Of a stretch of 64,000 nucleotides of DNA, positions 1 through 8,665 are shown one piece after another. Under the pieces are notes generated by a model. That model did not search any database, was not told the origin of the DNA, and saw only the letters and a list, made by a program, of their open reading frames with translations. Origin of the DNA: Pseudoxanthomonas sp. F37 (lineage in GTDB: Bacteria; Pseudomonadota; Gammaproteobacteria; Xanthomonadales; Xanthomonadaceae); assembly GCF_022965755.1 (NCBI RefSeq), contig NZ_CP095187.1, positions 3,162,001 through 3,226,000 on the forward strand, written 5' to 3'. Made by a program: the position numbers and the translations under genes. Position 1 is the first letter of the stretch. The number at the start of each line of letters is the position of its first letter.

Positions 1-1
1 C

Positions 2-916
2 CTGCCCGTGGCCGGCGCGACCATCGCCGGCCGCTACACGAACGGCCCGGGCGGCAAGGGCTTCAACCAGGCCATCGCGGCGGTGCGGGCCGGGGCGGAC
101 ACGACCTTCGTCTGCGCGCTGGGCGATGACGCCGGTGGCCGGCTGGCACGCGACCTGGCGGCCGCCGACGGCCTGGCGCTGCGCGTGCAGGCGAGCGACG
201 AGCCCACCGGCACCGCCGGCATCTACGTGGACGCGCACGGGCGCAACACCATCGTCATCGGTGCCGGCGCCAACGCAATGCTGTCGGCCGACTTCGTCGC
301 CCGCCAGGCGGACGTGCTGGCGACGGCCGGCGTGGTGCTGGTCCAGCTGGAATCGCCTGCCGACGCGGTGCTGGCCGCGCTGCAGGCCGCACGGCAGCAC
401 GGCGCCACCACGCTGCTGAACCCGGCGCCGGCGAACGCCGCGACGACCACCGACCTGCTGGCGCATGCCGACGTCATCACGCCCAACGAAACCGAGTTCG
501 CAGCGCTGCTCGCCCGCCACCTGGGCGAACGCATCAACGCCGACGATGTCGCCACCCTCGATGGCGTCACCCTGCACCAGCACTGCCGGCAGTTGTTCCC
601 GCACGGCACGGTGGTGGTGACGCTGGGCGCCACCGGCGTATACGTCTCCCACCCCGAGGAGGCATTGCGCGGCGATGCGCGGCCGCACTACCGCGTGGCC
701 GCCGAAGCGGCGACGGTCGTCGATACGACAGGCGCCGGCGATGCCTTCAACGGTGCGCTGGCCGCGTCGCTGGCCGAAGCTTCGCCGCCGTCGTTCGCCG
801 ATCACGTGCGCTTCGCCAACCGGTATGCGGCGCTGTCCACCGAAAGGAACGGAGCCGCGCTGGCCATGCCGCTGCTGAGCGAACTGCAGGCGCGCTTCGA
901 CACCGTGGCCGGCTGA
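2..916 (+). CDS. rbsK: Ribokinase (5'-truncated by window edge)
   Basis: This is a PfkB-family sugar kinase that would phosphorylate D-ribose with ATP in the cytoplasm. The frame is open to the left edge, and the first visible residues already lie in the substrate-binding part: a GGKGFNQA motif near the start is the ribokinase N-terminal signature. About 25 residues are therefore missing. The C-terminal PfkB signature DTTGAGDAFNGAL, with the catalytic Asp and anion-hole glycines, is intact near residue 240. The gene ends 110 bases before an iron-regulated operon and shows no functional link to it. A related PfkB kinase for another sugar cannot be excluded because upstream context is missing. 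Confidence 0.85.
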   Translation: MPVAGATIAGRYTNGPGGKGFNQAIAAVRAGADTTFVCALGDDAGGRLARDLAAADGLALRVQASDEPTGTAGIYVDAHGRNTIVIGAGANAMLSADFVARQADVLATAGVVLVQLESPADAVLAALQAARQHGATTLLNPAPANAATTTDLLAHADVITPNETEFAALLARHLGERINADDVATLDGVTLHQHCRQLFPHGTVVVTLGATGVYVSHPEEALRGDARPHYRVAAEAATVVDTTGAGDAFNGALAASLAEASPPSFADHVRFANRYAALSTERNGAALAMPLLSELQARFDTVAG

Positions 917-973
917 AAAACGGGCCCCTCGAAGGCCGCGACGGGGCGGGAGTCTCCGGGCACCCTAGCTACT

Positions 974-998
974 GATAACCATTCTCATTTAGAATGAT
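974..998 (+). promoter_or_regulatory. Fur box upstream of the TonB receptor
   Basis: GATAACCATTCTCATTTAG at 974-992, continuing into GAATGAT, matches the classical Fur 19-mer at about 12 of 19 positions and has the overlapping ATTCTCATTT core common in Xanthomonadaceae Fur sites. It lies about 30 bases before the receptor start. Repression by Fe(II)-Fur is inferred from the motif and from the iron-uptake genes that follow. Confidence 0.75.
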
Positions 999-1025
999 CG
1001 GGTCCGACATGCCCGATCTTTCTCC

Positions 1026-3179
1026 ATGACCCTTCCGCTTCGCCTGAGCCTGCTTTCGCTTGCCCTCTCGTCCGTCCTGAGTCCCGCTGCGCTTGCGCAG
1101 TCGGACGATGCCGTCCAGCTCGACCGCGTGACGGTCTCGGCCAGTACCAGCCGCATTCCGGATTCCGCCGCGGCGCTGCCGAACACCATCACCATCATCG
1201 ATCGCCAGCAGCTGGAGCAGCAGCTGGCGCTGACCCAGGACCTGTCCCAGGTCCTGGCCAACCTGATTCCCGCCTTCACGCCTTCCCGCCAGAAGCTGAC
1301 CAACGCCGGCGAGAACCTGCGCGGCCGCAAGCCGCTGTACCTGGTGGATGGCGTACCGCAGTCGACGCCGTTGCGCGAGGGCGGACGCGACGGCCACACC
1401 ATCGACCCGGCGATGATCGAGCGCATCGAAGTGATCCATGGCGCCAACGCGCTGCAGGGCCTGGGCGCCTCCGGCGGCATCATCAACATCATCACCAAGC
1501 GCGCACCCCGCAAGGACGGCGAGACGTTCCACGATGTCAGCGTCAGCGCAAGCGTGGCGGTCCCCCGCGAAGACGACAGCGCGGGCTACAAGGCGTCCTA
1601 CGTCTTCGGCACGCGCCACGGCGACGTCGACTTCGTCGGCGGCGCATCCCTGGCCAGCGAAGGACTCTATTACGACGGCGATGGCCGGGCGATCGCCGTC
1701 AACGACGTCCAAGGCGACCTGATGGACGCGCGCAGCCACAACCTGTTCGCCAAGGTCGGCTGGAACCTCGACGACCAGCGCCGGCTGCAGGTCAGCGCCA
1801 ACCACTACGAACTGCAGGGCAACAACGACTACCACACCGTGCCGGGCAACATCGCCACCGGCCAGCTGGCCACGTCTGCGCCCGGCGGCAGCGAAGGCGA
1901 AGGCGCCCGCAATCGCTCGACATCGGTGGTGCTGGATTACACCGATCACGACCTGGCCGGCGGCTTCCTGCAGACGCAGCTGTACTGGGTGGATTTCAAG
2001 GCCCTGTACGGCGGCAGCTACTGGGGCGATTTCTGGGGCGACGGACGCGATCCGGACTGGTACGACCAGTCGCAGAATGCGTCCGAGAAGCTGGGCGGCA
2101 AGTTCAGCTGGTCGCGCGGCGACCTGTTCGGACGGGACCTGCGCGCCACGTTCGGGCTGGACCTTGCCCGCGACAGCACCTACCAGGAACTGGTCTATGC
2201 ACAGATCGACTGGGTGCCGGAAACGACCTACGAATCGGTCTCGCCCTTCGTGCAGGCGGAATGGCGGATCGCCGACGCCTGGCTGCTGACGGGCGGCCTG
2301 CGGCATGAGCGCGGCGAACTGCAGGTGGACGACTACCTGACCATCCCCGACCAGCGCACCGTGCCGGCCGGCGTGAAGGGAACCCGCTACCTGGTTACCG
2401 GCGGCACCACCCGGACCAGCGAGACGCTGCCGAACCTGGGCCTGGTGTGGGAAGCCACCGATGCGCTCAAGCTGTATGCGTCCTATGCCGAAGGCTACAC
2501 CGTGGCCGACATCGGTCGCGTGCTGCGCGGCATCACCGCTGCCGGGCAGCGGGTGGACAACCTGGTCGACCTGCAGCCGGTGATCGCCGACAACCAGGAG
2601 ATCGGCCTGGATTACGACGACGGCCGCTGGCTGGTGCACCTGGCCCTGTACCGCTCCGACTCGGACCTGGGCTCGCGCCTGGCCTTCGATACCGCGACGC
2701 AGACGTACGCGGTGGTCCGCGAGCGGACCGAAATCGAGGGCTTCGATGGCAGCCTGTCGTACCGCTTCAACGACGGCATGCGCGCGGGCCTGGCCTATGC
2801 GCGCAGCGAAGGACGCTACGACAGCAATGCCGATGAGCGCGTCGACAGCGACCTGCCGGGCATCAACATCAGCCCGGACCGGGTCACCGCGTTCTGGGAG
2901 GCGTCGTTCACGCCAGCGGTGGACGTGCGCCTGCAGGCGAGCAAGGCGCTGGACCGCGAATTCGACCTGCGCGGCAACCCGGTGGCCAGCTTCGACGGGT
3001 ACGCCACGGTGGATCTGCTCACCCGCGTCAGGCTGCCCGTCGGCACACTCAGCGTGGGCGTCGAGAATGTCTTCTCGGAGCAGTACGTCACCTACTACTC
3101 GCAGAGTACGCCGCGCAACGACACCTACACCGCCGGCCGCGGGCGGGTGCTCACGGTGGGCTGGTCGCACCGCTTCTGA
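1026..3179 (+). CDS. TonB-dependent ferric-siderophore receptor (IutA-like)
   Basis: This is an outer-membrane beta-barrel receptor of 717 residues. Residues 1-24 form a signal peptide ending in AALA. A plug domain follows, with the segment RGRKPLYLVDGVPQ and the conserved IERIEVIHGANALQGLGASGG. The long barrel ends in the typical aromatic C-terminus WSHRF. The plug resembles aerobactin-type (IutA) receptors more than haem receptors, but the ligand is not determined by sequence alone. The Fur box directly upstream and the PepSY-type membrane protein gene 12 bases downstream indicate an iron-regulated uptake operon. The ATG at 1026 gives a complete signal peptide, although the ribosome-binding site is weak. 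Confidence 0.9.
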   Translation: MTLPLRLSLLSLALSSVLSPAALAQSDDAVQLDRVTVSASTSRIPDSAAALPNTITIIDRQQLEQQLALTQDLSQVLANLIPAFTPSRQKLTNAGENLRGRKPLYLVDGVPQSTPLREGGRDGHTIDPAMIERIEVIHGANALQGLGASGGIINIITKRAPRKDGETFHDVSVSASVAVPREDDSAGYKASYVFGTRHGDVDFVGGASLASEGLYYDGDGRAIAVNDVQGDLMDARSHNLFAKVGWNLDDQRRLQVSANHYELQGNNDYHTVPGNIATGQLATSAPGGSEGEGARNRSTSVVLDYTDHDLAGGFLQTQLYWVDFKALYGGSYWGDFWGDGRDPDWYDQSQNASEKLGGKFSWSRGDLFGRDLRATFGLDLARDSTYQELVYAQIDWVPETTYESVSPFVQAEWRIADAWLLTGGLRHERGELQVDDYLTIPDQRTVPAGVKGTRYLVTGGTTRTSETLPNLGLVWEATDALKLYASYAEGYTVADIGRVLRGITAAGQRVDNLVDLQPVIADNQEIGLDYDDGRWLVHLALYRSDSDLGSRLAFDTATQTYAVVRERTEIEGFDGSLSYRFNDGMRAGLAYARSEGRYDSNADERVDSDLPGINISPDRVTAFWEASFTPAVDVRLQASKALDREFDLRGNPVASFDGYATVDLLTRVRLPVGTLSVGVENVFSEQYVTYYSQSTPRNDTYTAGRGRVLTVGWSHRF

Positions 3180-3191
3180 CCCACGCCGCCC

Positions 3192-4301
3192 ATGCCCCGC
3201 ACGCTCCCTCGCCAGGCCATGGCTTCATCCCCCACGTGGCGTGTCCGCCCCCTGCTGAAGTGGCTGCACCTGTGGCTGGGACTGTCCGCCGGCCTGGTGT
3301 TCGCCGTGGTGTCGTTGACCGGCTCGGTGTTGGCCTTCCAGGCCGAACTGCTGCTGGCGGCGCACCCCGGACTGGAACGCGAACGGCTGCCGCCGCTGGC
3401 GTTTCAGGGCCAGGCGTTGGCGCGGATCGTGGCGGGCGCGGAAGACGGCGGCATCCGTTCCATCGACCTGCCCTCGCCGCGCCTGCCTGCCTGGCAGGCG
3501 TTCGCCGCCAACGGCGAACGCCACTACTTCGATGCCGCCAGTGGCGAGCTGCTGCTGGTGCGCAATACCGGCAACGACGCGGTGATGTGGCTGCGCGACC
3601 TGCACACGCACCTGCTCGCCGGCGAGGCCGGCGAGCAGGTGCTGGGCGCATCCGGCATCGTGGCGCTGTTCCTGCTGCTGTCCGGACTTTACCTGTGGTG
3701 GCCGCGCCTGGCGGCGTTGGCGGCAAGCCTGCGCTGGCATGCCGCCCCGCCTGCCCGTCGCTGGCTCAGCTGGCACCGCAGCATGGGGGCACTCCTGCTG
3801 CCCTTGCTGCTGGTGGTGACCTTCACCGGCGTGGCGATGGTGTACAGCCAGCCGTTCCGGAATGCGCTCCGCTGGACCTTCGCCGACGGGCCCGAGGTGG
3901 TGCCGCCCTTGCCGATCGAACGGGCGACCACCGCCATCGATTGGCCGGCCGTGCTGCTGGCCGCGGCAGAGGCGGCTCCGCGGGGCAGCCAACTCCGCCG
4001 CGTCAGCGTGCCCGGCGGCGACAACGCCCTGGTGTCGATCCGTTTCCGCGCGCCCGGCGAGTGGCATCCCAACGGCCGCAGCGTGATCTGGCTGGACCCT
4101 TACCGCGCACGCGCGGTGCAGGTGCACGACGCGACCGCGCAGGGTACCGGCGCCCGCATCAGCGAGACGATGTATCCGCTGCACGGCGGCTTCGTGGGCG
4201 GGCGCGCCTGGCAATGGGCCGTCGCAGCCGCAGGCCTGTTGCCCGCCTTCCTCCTGGCCACCGGCTTCCTGTTCTGGCGCGCGCGGCGCCGCAGGCGCTG
4301 A
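3192..4301 (+). CDS. PepSY-associated transmembrane protein (PiuB-like, putative ferric-siderophore reductase)
   Basis: This 369-residue inner-membrane protein has four predicted membrane helices: a first near residues 22-45 (WLHLWLGLSAGLVFAVVSLTG), a second near 145-165, a third near 200-220 and a last near 345-363. Histidines in the helices (LKWLHLWLG, DLHTHLL, LSWHRSMG) are typical of the PepSY_TM family, which is proposed to reduce or release iron from siderophores in the periplasm. It starts 12 bases after the receptor stop, so it is very likely co-transcribed and Fur-controlled. A second in-frame ATG at 3222 is an alternative start. The reductase role is inferred from family and context. 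Confidence 0.85.
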   Translation: MPRTLPRQAMASSPTWRVRPLLKWLHLWLGLSAGLVFAVVSLTGSVLAFQAELLLAAHPGLERERLPPLAFQGQALARIVAGAEDGGIRSIDLPSPRLPAWQAFAANGERHYFDAASGELLLVRNTGNDAVMWLRDLHTHLLAGEAGEQVLGASGIVALFLLLSGLYLWWPRLAALAASLRWHAAPPARRWLSWHRSMGALLLPLLLVVTFTGVAMVYSQPFRNALRWTFADGPEVVPPLPIERATTAIDWPAVLLAAAEAAPRGSQLRRVSVPGGDNALVSIRFRAPGEWHPNGRSVIWLDPYRARAVQVHDATAQGTGARISETMYPLHGGFVGGRAWQWAVAAAGLLPAFLLATGFLFWRARRRRR

Positions 4302-4329
4302 CCCCGCGGGCCGGCGGTACAATGCCGCC

Positions 4330-5322
4330 ATGCAGATCGGCCCCTACCGCATCGACCCGCCGGTGATGCTGGCCCCCATGGCCGGCGTCACCGACAAGCC
4401 GTTCCGGCTGCTGTGCAAACGGCTGGGTGCGGGCATGGCGGTGTCGGAAATGACCATCAGCGACCCCCGCTTCTGGAACACGAACAAGTCGCTGCGCCGG
4501 ATGGACCACGAGGGCGAACCCAGCCCCGTCAGCGTCCAGATCGCCGGCACCGAGCCGGAACAGCTGGCCAACGCCGCGCGCTACAACGCCGACCACGGCG
4601 CGCAGATCATCGACATCAACATGGGCTGCCCGGCCAAGAAGGTGTGCCACGCCTGGGCCGGCTCGGCGCTGATGCGCGACGAGGCGCTGGTGGGCCGCAT
4701 CCTGGAGGCCGTGGTGAAGGCCGTGGACGTGCCGGTCACGCTGAAGATCCGCACGGGCTGGGACTGCGACCACCGCAACGGTCCGACCATCGCGCGCATC
4801 GCACAGGAAAGCGGCATCGCCTCGCTGGCCGTGCACGGCCGCACGCGCGACCAGCACTACACCGGGGTGGCCGAGTACGAGACCATCGCGGCGATCAAGG
4901 CCGCGCTGCGCATCCCGGTGGTCGCCAATGGCGATATCGATTCGCCGGCCAAGGCCGCCCAGGTGCTGGCGAAGACCGGCGCGGACGCGGTGATGGTCGG
5001 CCGCGCCGCCCAGGGGCGCCCGTGGATCTTCCGCGAGATCGCGCACTTCCTCGCCACCGGCGCACATCCGCCCCCACCGACGCTGCACGAAGTGCGCGAC
5101 ATCCTGCTGGGCCACCTGCAGGCGCTGCACGCGTTCTACGGCGAACCGCAGGGCGTGCGCATCGCCCGCAAGCACCTGGGCTGGTACGCGAAGGACCGGC
5201 CGGAACAGGCCGCCTTCCGCGCCGTGGCGAACCGTGCCGAGACCGCCGGGGAACAGCTGCGGCTGACGCGCGACTACTTCGATGCCCTGATCGCCGGCGA
5301 CGCACTGCCGACGGCGGCCTGA
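4330..5322 (+). CDS. dusB: tRNA-dihydrouridine synthase B
   Basis: This FMN-dependent enzyme reduces specific uridines in tRNA to dihydrouridine using NADPH. The 330-residue protein has the expected TIM-barrel start (PPVMLAPMAGVTDKPFR), the signature DINMGCPAKKV with the conserved Cys100, and the phosphate-binding segment VMVGRAAQGRPW. The sequence matches the DusB subgroup in length and in its C-terminal helical domain. In enteric bacteria dusB heads an operon with fis; here no fis follows, and a methyltransferase gene starts 19 bases downstream. Confidence 0.93.
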   Translation: MQIGPYRIDPPVMLAPMAGVTDKPFRLLCKRLGAGMAVSEMTISDPRFWNTNKSLRRMDHEGEPSPVSVQIAGTEPEQLANAARYNADHGAQIIDINMGCPAKKVCHAWAGSALMRDEALVGRILEAVVKAVDVPVTLKIRTGWDCDHRNGPTIARIAQESGIASLAVHGRTRDQHYTGVAEYETIAAIKAALRIPVVANGDIDSPAKAAQVLAKTGADAVMVGRAAQGRPWIFREIAHFLATGAHPPPPTLHEVRDILLGHLQALHAFYGEPQGVRIARKHLGWYAKDRPEQAAFRAVANRAETAGEQLRLTRDYFDALIAGDALPTAA

Positions 5323-5341
5323 TCCTTTACCGGAGGCCAGC

Positions 5342-6163
5342 GTGACCGAATCCCGTTCGCCCTACCTGCACGGCTTCTCGCCGGTGGAGCAGGCCCGCCT
5401 GATCAAGCAGGCCCGCCTGCTGGAAAGCACGCTGTTCAATCATGTCGACTACACCGGCGTGCGTCGCCTGCTGGAAGTCGGCAGCGGCGTGGGCGCGCAG
5501 ACCGAGATCCTGCTGCGCCGCTTTCCCGACCTGCACGCCACCTGCGTGGACCTCAACCAGGTGCAGCTGGATGCCGCGCGCGACAACCTGGCGAAGATGC
5601 CCTGGTGCCGCGACCGCTACACGCTGCAACAGGCCGACGCCAGCCGCCTGCCCTACGGCGCGCGCGACTTCGACGCGGCGTTCCTGTGCTGGATCCTGGA
5701 GCACGTGCCCAACCCGGCGCGCGTGCTCAGCGAAGTACGGCGCGTACTGGCGCCGGGCTCGCCGATCTACGTCACCGAGGTGATGAACTCCTCGTTCCTG
5801 CTGCATCCCTACTCGCCCAATACCTGGCGCTACTGGATGGCGTTCAACGACTTCCAGCACGACAGCGGCGGCGATCCGTTCATCGGCGCGAAGCTGGGCA
5901 ACCTGCTGCTGGCCGGCGGCTTCCGCGACGTCGTCACCGAGATCAAGACGGTGCATTTCGACAACCGCGAGCCGGCGCGGCGCAAGGACATGATCGCGTT
6001 CTGGGAGGAACTGCTGCTGTCGGCGGCCGACTCGCTGGTGTGCGCCGAACGCGTCACTCAGGCGGTGGTGGACGGGATGCGCCAGGAGATGCACGACGTG
6101 CAGAACGATCCGGACGCGGTGTTCTTCTATGCCTTCGTGCAGGCCCGCGCAACGGTTTACTGA
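5342..6163 (+). CDS. Class I SAM-dependent methyltransferase
   Basis: This 273-residue cytoplasmic protein has the Rossmann motif I LLEVGSGVGAQTE near residue 43, an acidic motif II end (ATCVDLNQVQ) and the motif IV region FDAAFLCWILEHVPNP typical of small-molecule or lipid methyltransferases of the Methyltransf_11 or UbiE type. The substrate cannot be read from the sequence. The start is a GTG at 5342 preceded by a good GGAGG ribosome-binding site nine bases upstream. The gene lies 19 bases after dusB and is probably co-transcribed with it, although no shared pathway is evident. Confidence 0.8.
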   Translation: MTESRSPYLHGFSPVEQARLIKQARLLESTLFNHVDYTGVRRLLEVGSGVGAQTEILLRRFPDLHATCVDLNQVQLDAARDNLAKMPWCRDRYTLQQADASRLPYGARDFDAAFLCWILEHVPNPARVLSEVRRVLAPGSPIYVTEVMNSSFLLHPYSPNTWRYWMAFNDFQHDSGGDPFIGAKLGNLLLAGGFRDVVTEIKTVHFDNREPARRKDMIAFWEELLLSAADSLVCAERVTQAVVDGMRQEMHDVQNDPDAVFFYAFVQARATVY

Positions 6164-6317
6164 CGAAGGTGAGCGCACGGTAAACATGACCGGAGTCACC
6201 GTGCGTTCCGGCACTGGGGCGCCCCGCTGCGCAGCGCCACGATGTCCGCGCCGGTCCCCCTGCCGGCCTGCAGGGCACTACAGCCACACGCGGTAATCAC
6301 CTCCCCTGGAGGATCCC

Positions 6318-6659
6318 ATGAACGCAACAACCGCATCCCTGATGGCGGCCGTTCTGGCCGTCGCTCCGCTCGCCGCACACGCCGACGACTCCGTCGCCCA
6401 ACTGGCCCGTGAAACCGGCCTTACCGAACGCAATGTCCGCATGGTGCTGGGTGCGCGCACGCCTTACGCGGAGTACCGCGTCATGTACAGCCGTGTCGAG
6501 CGCCAGTTCAAGCGCGCGGTCGGCGAGCACAACTACGACCGCCTGATGCGCGGCGAATCCATCGTGATCGAACGCACCCGCGCGCAGGAAGCCGTCGCCG
6601 CACGGGCGGCAGGGGCGTCGCCGGCGCCCGCCGCAGGGTCCGGGCACGACGGCGGCTGA
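6318..6659 (+). CDS. Small exported protein of unknown function
   Basis: This 113-residue protein has a clear signal peptide (about residues 1-22, ending AAHADD). The short mature part contains the segment LARETGLTERNVRMVLG, which looks like a helix-turn-helix-type stretch but in an exported protein, and it ends in an Ala/Pro/Gly-rich tail. A strong GGAGG site lies just before the ATG. I do not recognise the family. The gene stands alone between the dusB-methyltransferase pair and a convergent gene. Confidence 0.65.
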   Translation: MNATTASLMAAVLAVAPLAAHADDSVAQLARETGLTERNVRMVLGARTPYAEYRVMYSRVERQFKRAVGEHNYDRLMRGESIVIERTRAQEAVAARAAGASPAPAAGSGHDGG

Positions 6660-6692
6660 ACCTGCACACCGCCCTGTCGCACGGGTAGCGCG

Positions 6693-7814
6693 TCAAGGAC
6701 TTCCGGTTCCCTCTTCCGGCGCCGCCCCCTCTGCAAGCCGGCCCGCCACCGGTTCCGCCGCGGGGTCCCAGGTACGGCGCCACATGGCAGCCAGCAACTG
6801 GCGCACGCCTGCGCCGCCGGCCACCGGCAACGACCACGGCCGCTGCACGGGAGGGACGGGCTGCCATTGTCCGTCCCTCAAGGTCGCCACCTCGAACTGG
6901 AAGTTGTAGTTCGGCTCCAGCCCCATGCGCAGGTCCGACAGCACCAACCGGTCCTCGAGGACCTGCGCGCGCATGAAGCCGCGATTGAACCAGGACAGGC
7001 GATCGACCGCGGGGATGCCCCTGGCCTGTTTCAGCACCTGCACGTTGGAGGGATATCCGCGGAAGTGCATCCGGCCCTCATCGACCAGCACCGAACGCTC
7101 GGCTTCCACATAGCCCGACGGCGTCATCGCCACCACGCGCCATAGCAGCGTGTTGAACGGCATCGGCACCGAGAAGTACGGCGCATCGCCCAGGCCCAGG
7201 GCGGCGAGCGTGCGTTCGGCTTCGCGATCCACCATGGCCTTGGCCACCAGCGACCAGCCAAGATAGGCACTGCTGAGCAGCAGTCCCGCCGCCAGCGCAC
7301 GCCCGGCGGCCACGCGTTCGCGCAGCCACCACGCAGCCACGCAGGCGACCAGCAGCCAGACGGTATAAAGGGGATCGATGATGAACACGCTGGACCACAT
7401 CGTCGGTGGCGGGGACAGTGGCCACCACAGCTGCGTGCCGTAGACGGTGAAGGCATCCAGCAACGGATGCGTCACCAGGGCCAGCTGGATGGCCCAGAAC
7501 CAGCGCGCCGGCGAGGATGCGACGCGACCGTGGCCGAACCGCTTGAACAGCCACCAGACCAGTGCACCCACCAGCGGCAGCACGAACAGCGAATGGCTGA
7601 AGCTGCGGTGCACCGTCATCAGGGTGACCGGATTGTCGGAGAACAGCGCGATGGGCAGGCTGTCCAGGTCCGGCAGCGTACCGAGGGCGGCGCCCGCGAG
7701 CAGGGCGGCGCGACGGTGGGCGGCGCCCGCGAGCAGGGCGGCGCGACGGTGGGCGGCGGGGGCGATGACGGCGGCGACGGCGCCGCCGAGCACGATCTGG
7801 CTGAGGGAATCCAT
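6693..7814 (-). CDS. DUF457/YdjM-type inner-membrane metal-dependent hydrolase-like protein
   Basis: This 373-residue protein begins MDSLSQIVLGGAVAA and has the family's hallmark acidic and histidine motifs: LPDLDSLP, TVHRSFSHSLF (two conserved histidines) and THPLLDAFTVYGT. Several membrane helices follow in the first 190 residues, then a soluble C-terminal domain. Family members are annotated as membrane-bound metal-dependent hydrolases, but the reaction is generally unknown. A perfect 33-base tandem duplication adds a second copy of an 11-residue unit (AAHRRAALLAG) in the N-terminal helix region. Its 3' end is convergent with the small exported gene upstream on the map. Confidence 0.8.
   Translation of the reverse strand: MDSLSQIVLGGAVAAVIAPAAHRRAALLAGAAHRRAALLAGAALGTLPDLDSLPIALFSDNPVTLMTVHRSFSHSLFVLPLVGALVWWLFKRFGHGRVASSPARWFWAIQLALVTHPLLDAFTVYGTQLWWPLSPPPTMWSSVFIIDPLYTVWLLVACVAAWWLRERVAAGRALAAGLLLSSAYLGWSLVAKAMVDREAERTLAALGLGDAPYFSVPMPFNTLLWRVVAMTPSGYVEAERSVLVDEGRMHFRGYPSNVQVLKQARGIPAVDRLSWFNRGFMRAQVLEDRLVLSDLRMGLEPNYNFQFEVATLRDGQWQPVPPVQRPWSLPVAGGAGVRQLLAAMWRRTWDPAAEPVAGRLAEGAAPEEGTGSP
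7690..7755. repeat. Perfect 33-bp tandem duplication inside a coding region
   Basis: Positions 7690-7722 and 7723-7755 are identical, and about five matching bases extend beyond the first copy. The unit length is a multiple of three, so the DUF457-type protein gains exactly one extra 11-residue copy and stays in frame. It looks like a recent slippage or unequal-exchange event. Confidence 0.95.
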
Positions 7815-7846
7815 GCGGCGATCCTAGCAGCCGCCGGTGGGATGGC

Positions 7847-8665
7847 TCACGCCGCGCGCGGCACGTCCTGCGGCACCAGACGCAACCGCGGTGCGACTTC
7901 GGCCAGGACCTGACCCGTGTGGGACAGCAGGCACAGCGTCCCGTCGGCTTCTTCGCTGAGCGCGGTGAGGCTTTCCACCCAGTCGCCATCGTTGGCGTAC
8001 AGCAGGCCGTCGCGCTGGAGCAGCGACGCGCGATGGATATGCCCGCAGACGATGCCATCGAGCCCACGCCGCCGCGCATCGTCCAGGCCCGCCTGCACGA
8101 AGCGCGCGATGTAGCGCTCGGCCGCATCGCTCTGGCGCTTGAGGTATTCCGCCAGCGACCAGTAGCGCAGGCCCAGGCGGCGGCGCAGCTGGTTGGTCAG
8201 GCGGTTGCCGGTGAGGATGCGGTAATAGAGCCAGTCGCCGAACTTCTCCTGCAGGCCGCCGAAGTGGGTGACGCCGTCGTAATCGTCGCCGTGGGTGACC
8301 AGCAGCCGGCGCCCGTCCAGCGTGGTGTGGATCGCACGGCGACGCACCTGCATGGCCGGCAGCATCAGGCCGCAGAAGCGGCGGATGGGGCGGTCGTGGT
8401 TGCCCGGCACGTAGACGAGTTCGGTTCCGCTGCGCGCCAGCGCGTGCAGCGCCTCCACCACCCGGTTGTGGGCGGCGTCCCAGGACGCGCGCCGCTGCGC
8501 CATCCACCACAGGTCGACGATGTCCCCGACCAGGTACAGCCGCCGGCAGTGCAGCCCGGCGAGGAAGTCGGCGAACTCGGCCGCATGGCAGTGCTTGGAA
8601 CCCAGATGGACGTCGGAAACGAAGACCGCGCGCCGCATCGAGCGTGGCACGGCCGGCGGCTTCAT
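7847..8665 (-). CDS. LpxH-like calcineurin-type metallophosphoesterase
   Basis: This 272-residue protein has the full metallophosphoesterase motif set in order: SDVHLGS, VGDIVDLW, GNHDRP, THGDDYD and GHIH, which together build the dinuclear metal site. Its overall organisation resembles UDP-2,3-diacylglucosamine diphosphatase (LpxH), the Raetz-pathway enzyme. Because a lineage of LpxH paralogues lacks this activity, the exact substrate is uncertain. The ATG at 8665 overlaps the stop of the upstream acyltransferase gene (ATGA), indicating translational coupling, so a role in membrane-lipid metabolism is likely. Confidence 0.8.
   Translation of the reverse strand: MKPPAVPRSMRRAVFVSDVHLGSKHCHAAEFADFLAGLHCRRLYLVGDIVDLWWMAQRRASWDAAHNRVVEALHALARSGTELVYVPGNHDRPIRRFCGLMLPAMQVRRRAIHTTLDGRRLLVTHGDDYDGVTHFGGLQEKFGDWLYYRILTGNRLTNQLRRRLGLRYWSLAEYLKRQSDAAERYIARFVQAGLDDARRRGLDGIVCGHIHRASLLQRDGLLYANDGDWVESLTALSEEADGTLCLLSHTGQVLAEVAPRLRLVPQDVPRAA

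Noticed and set aside
917-960. A possible terminator after the ribokinase gene
   Set aside because: GCCCC and GGGGC words can pair, but the stem is interrupted and no U tract follows, so I did not call it.
969-3170. A 733-codon minus-strand open frame opposite the TonB receptor
   Set aside because: The receptor frame has a signal peptide, plug motifs and terminal aromatic residue; the antisense frame has none.
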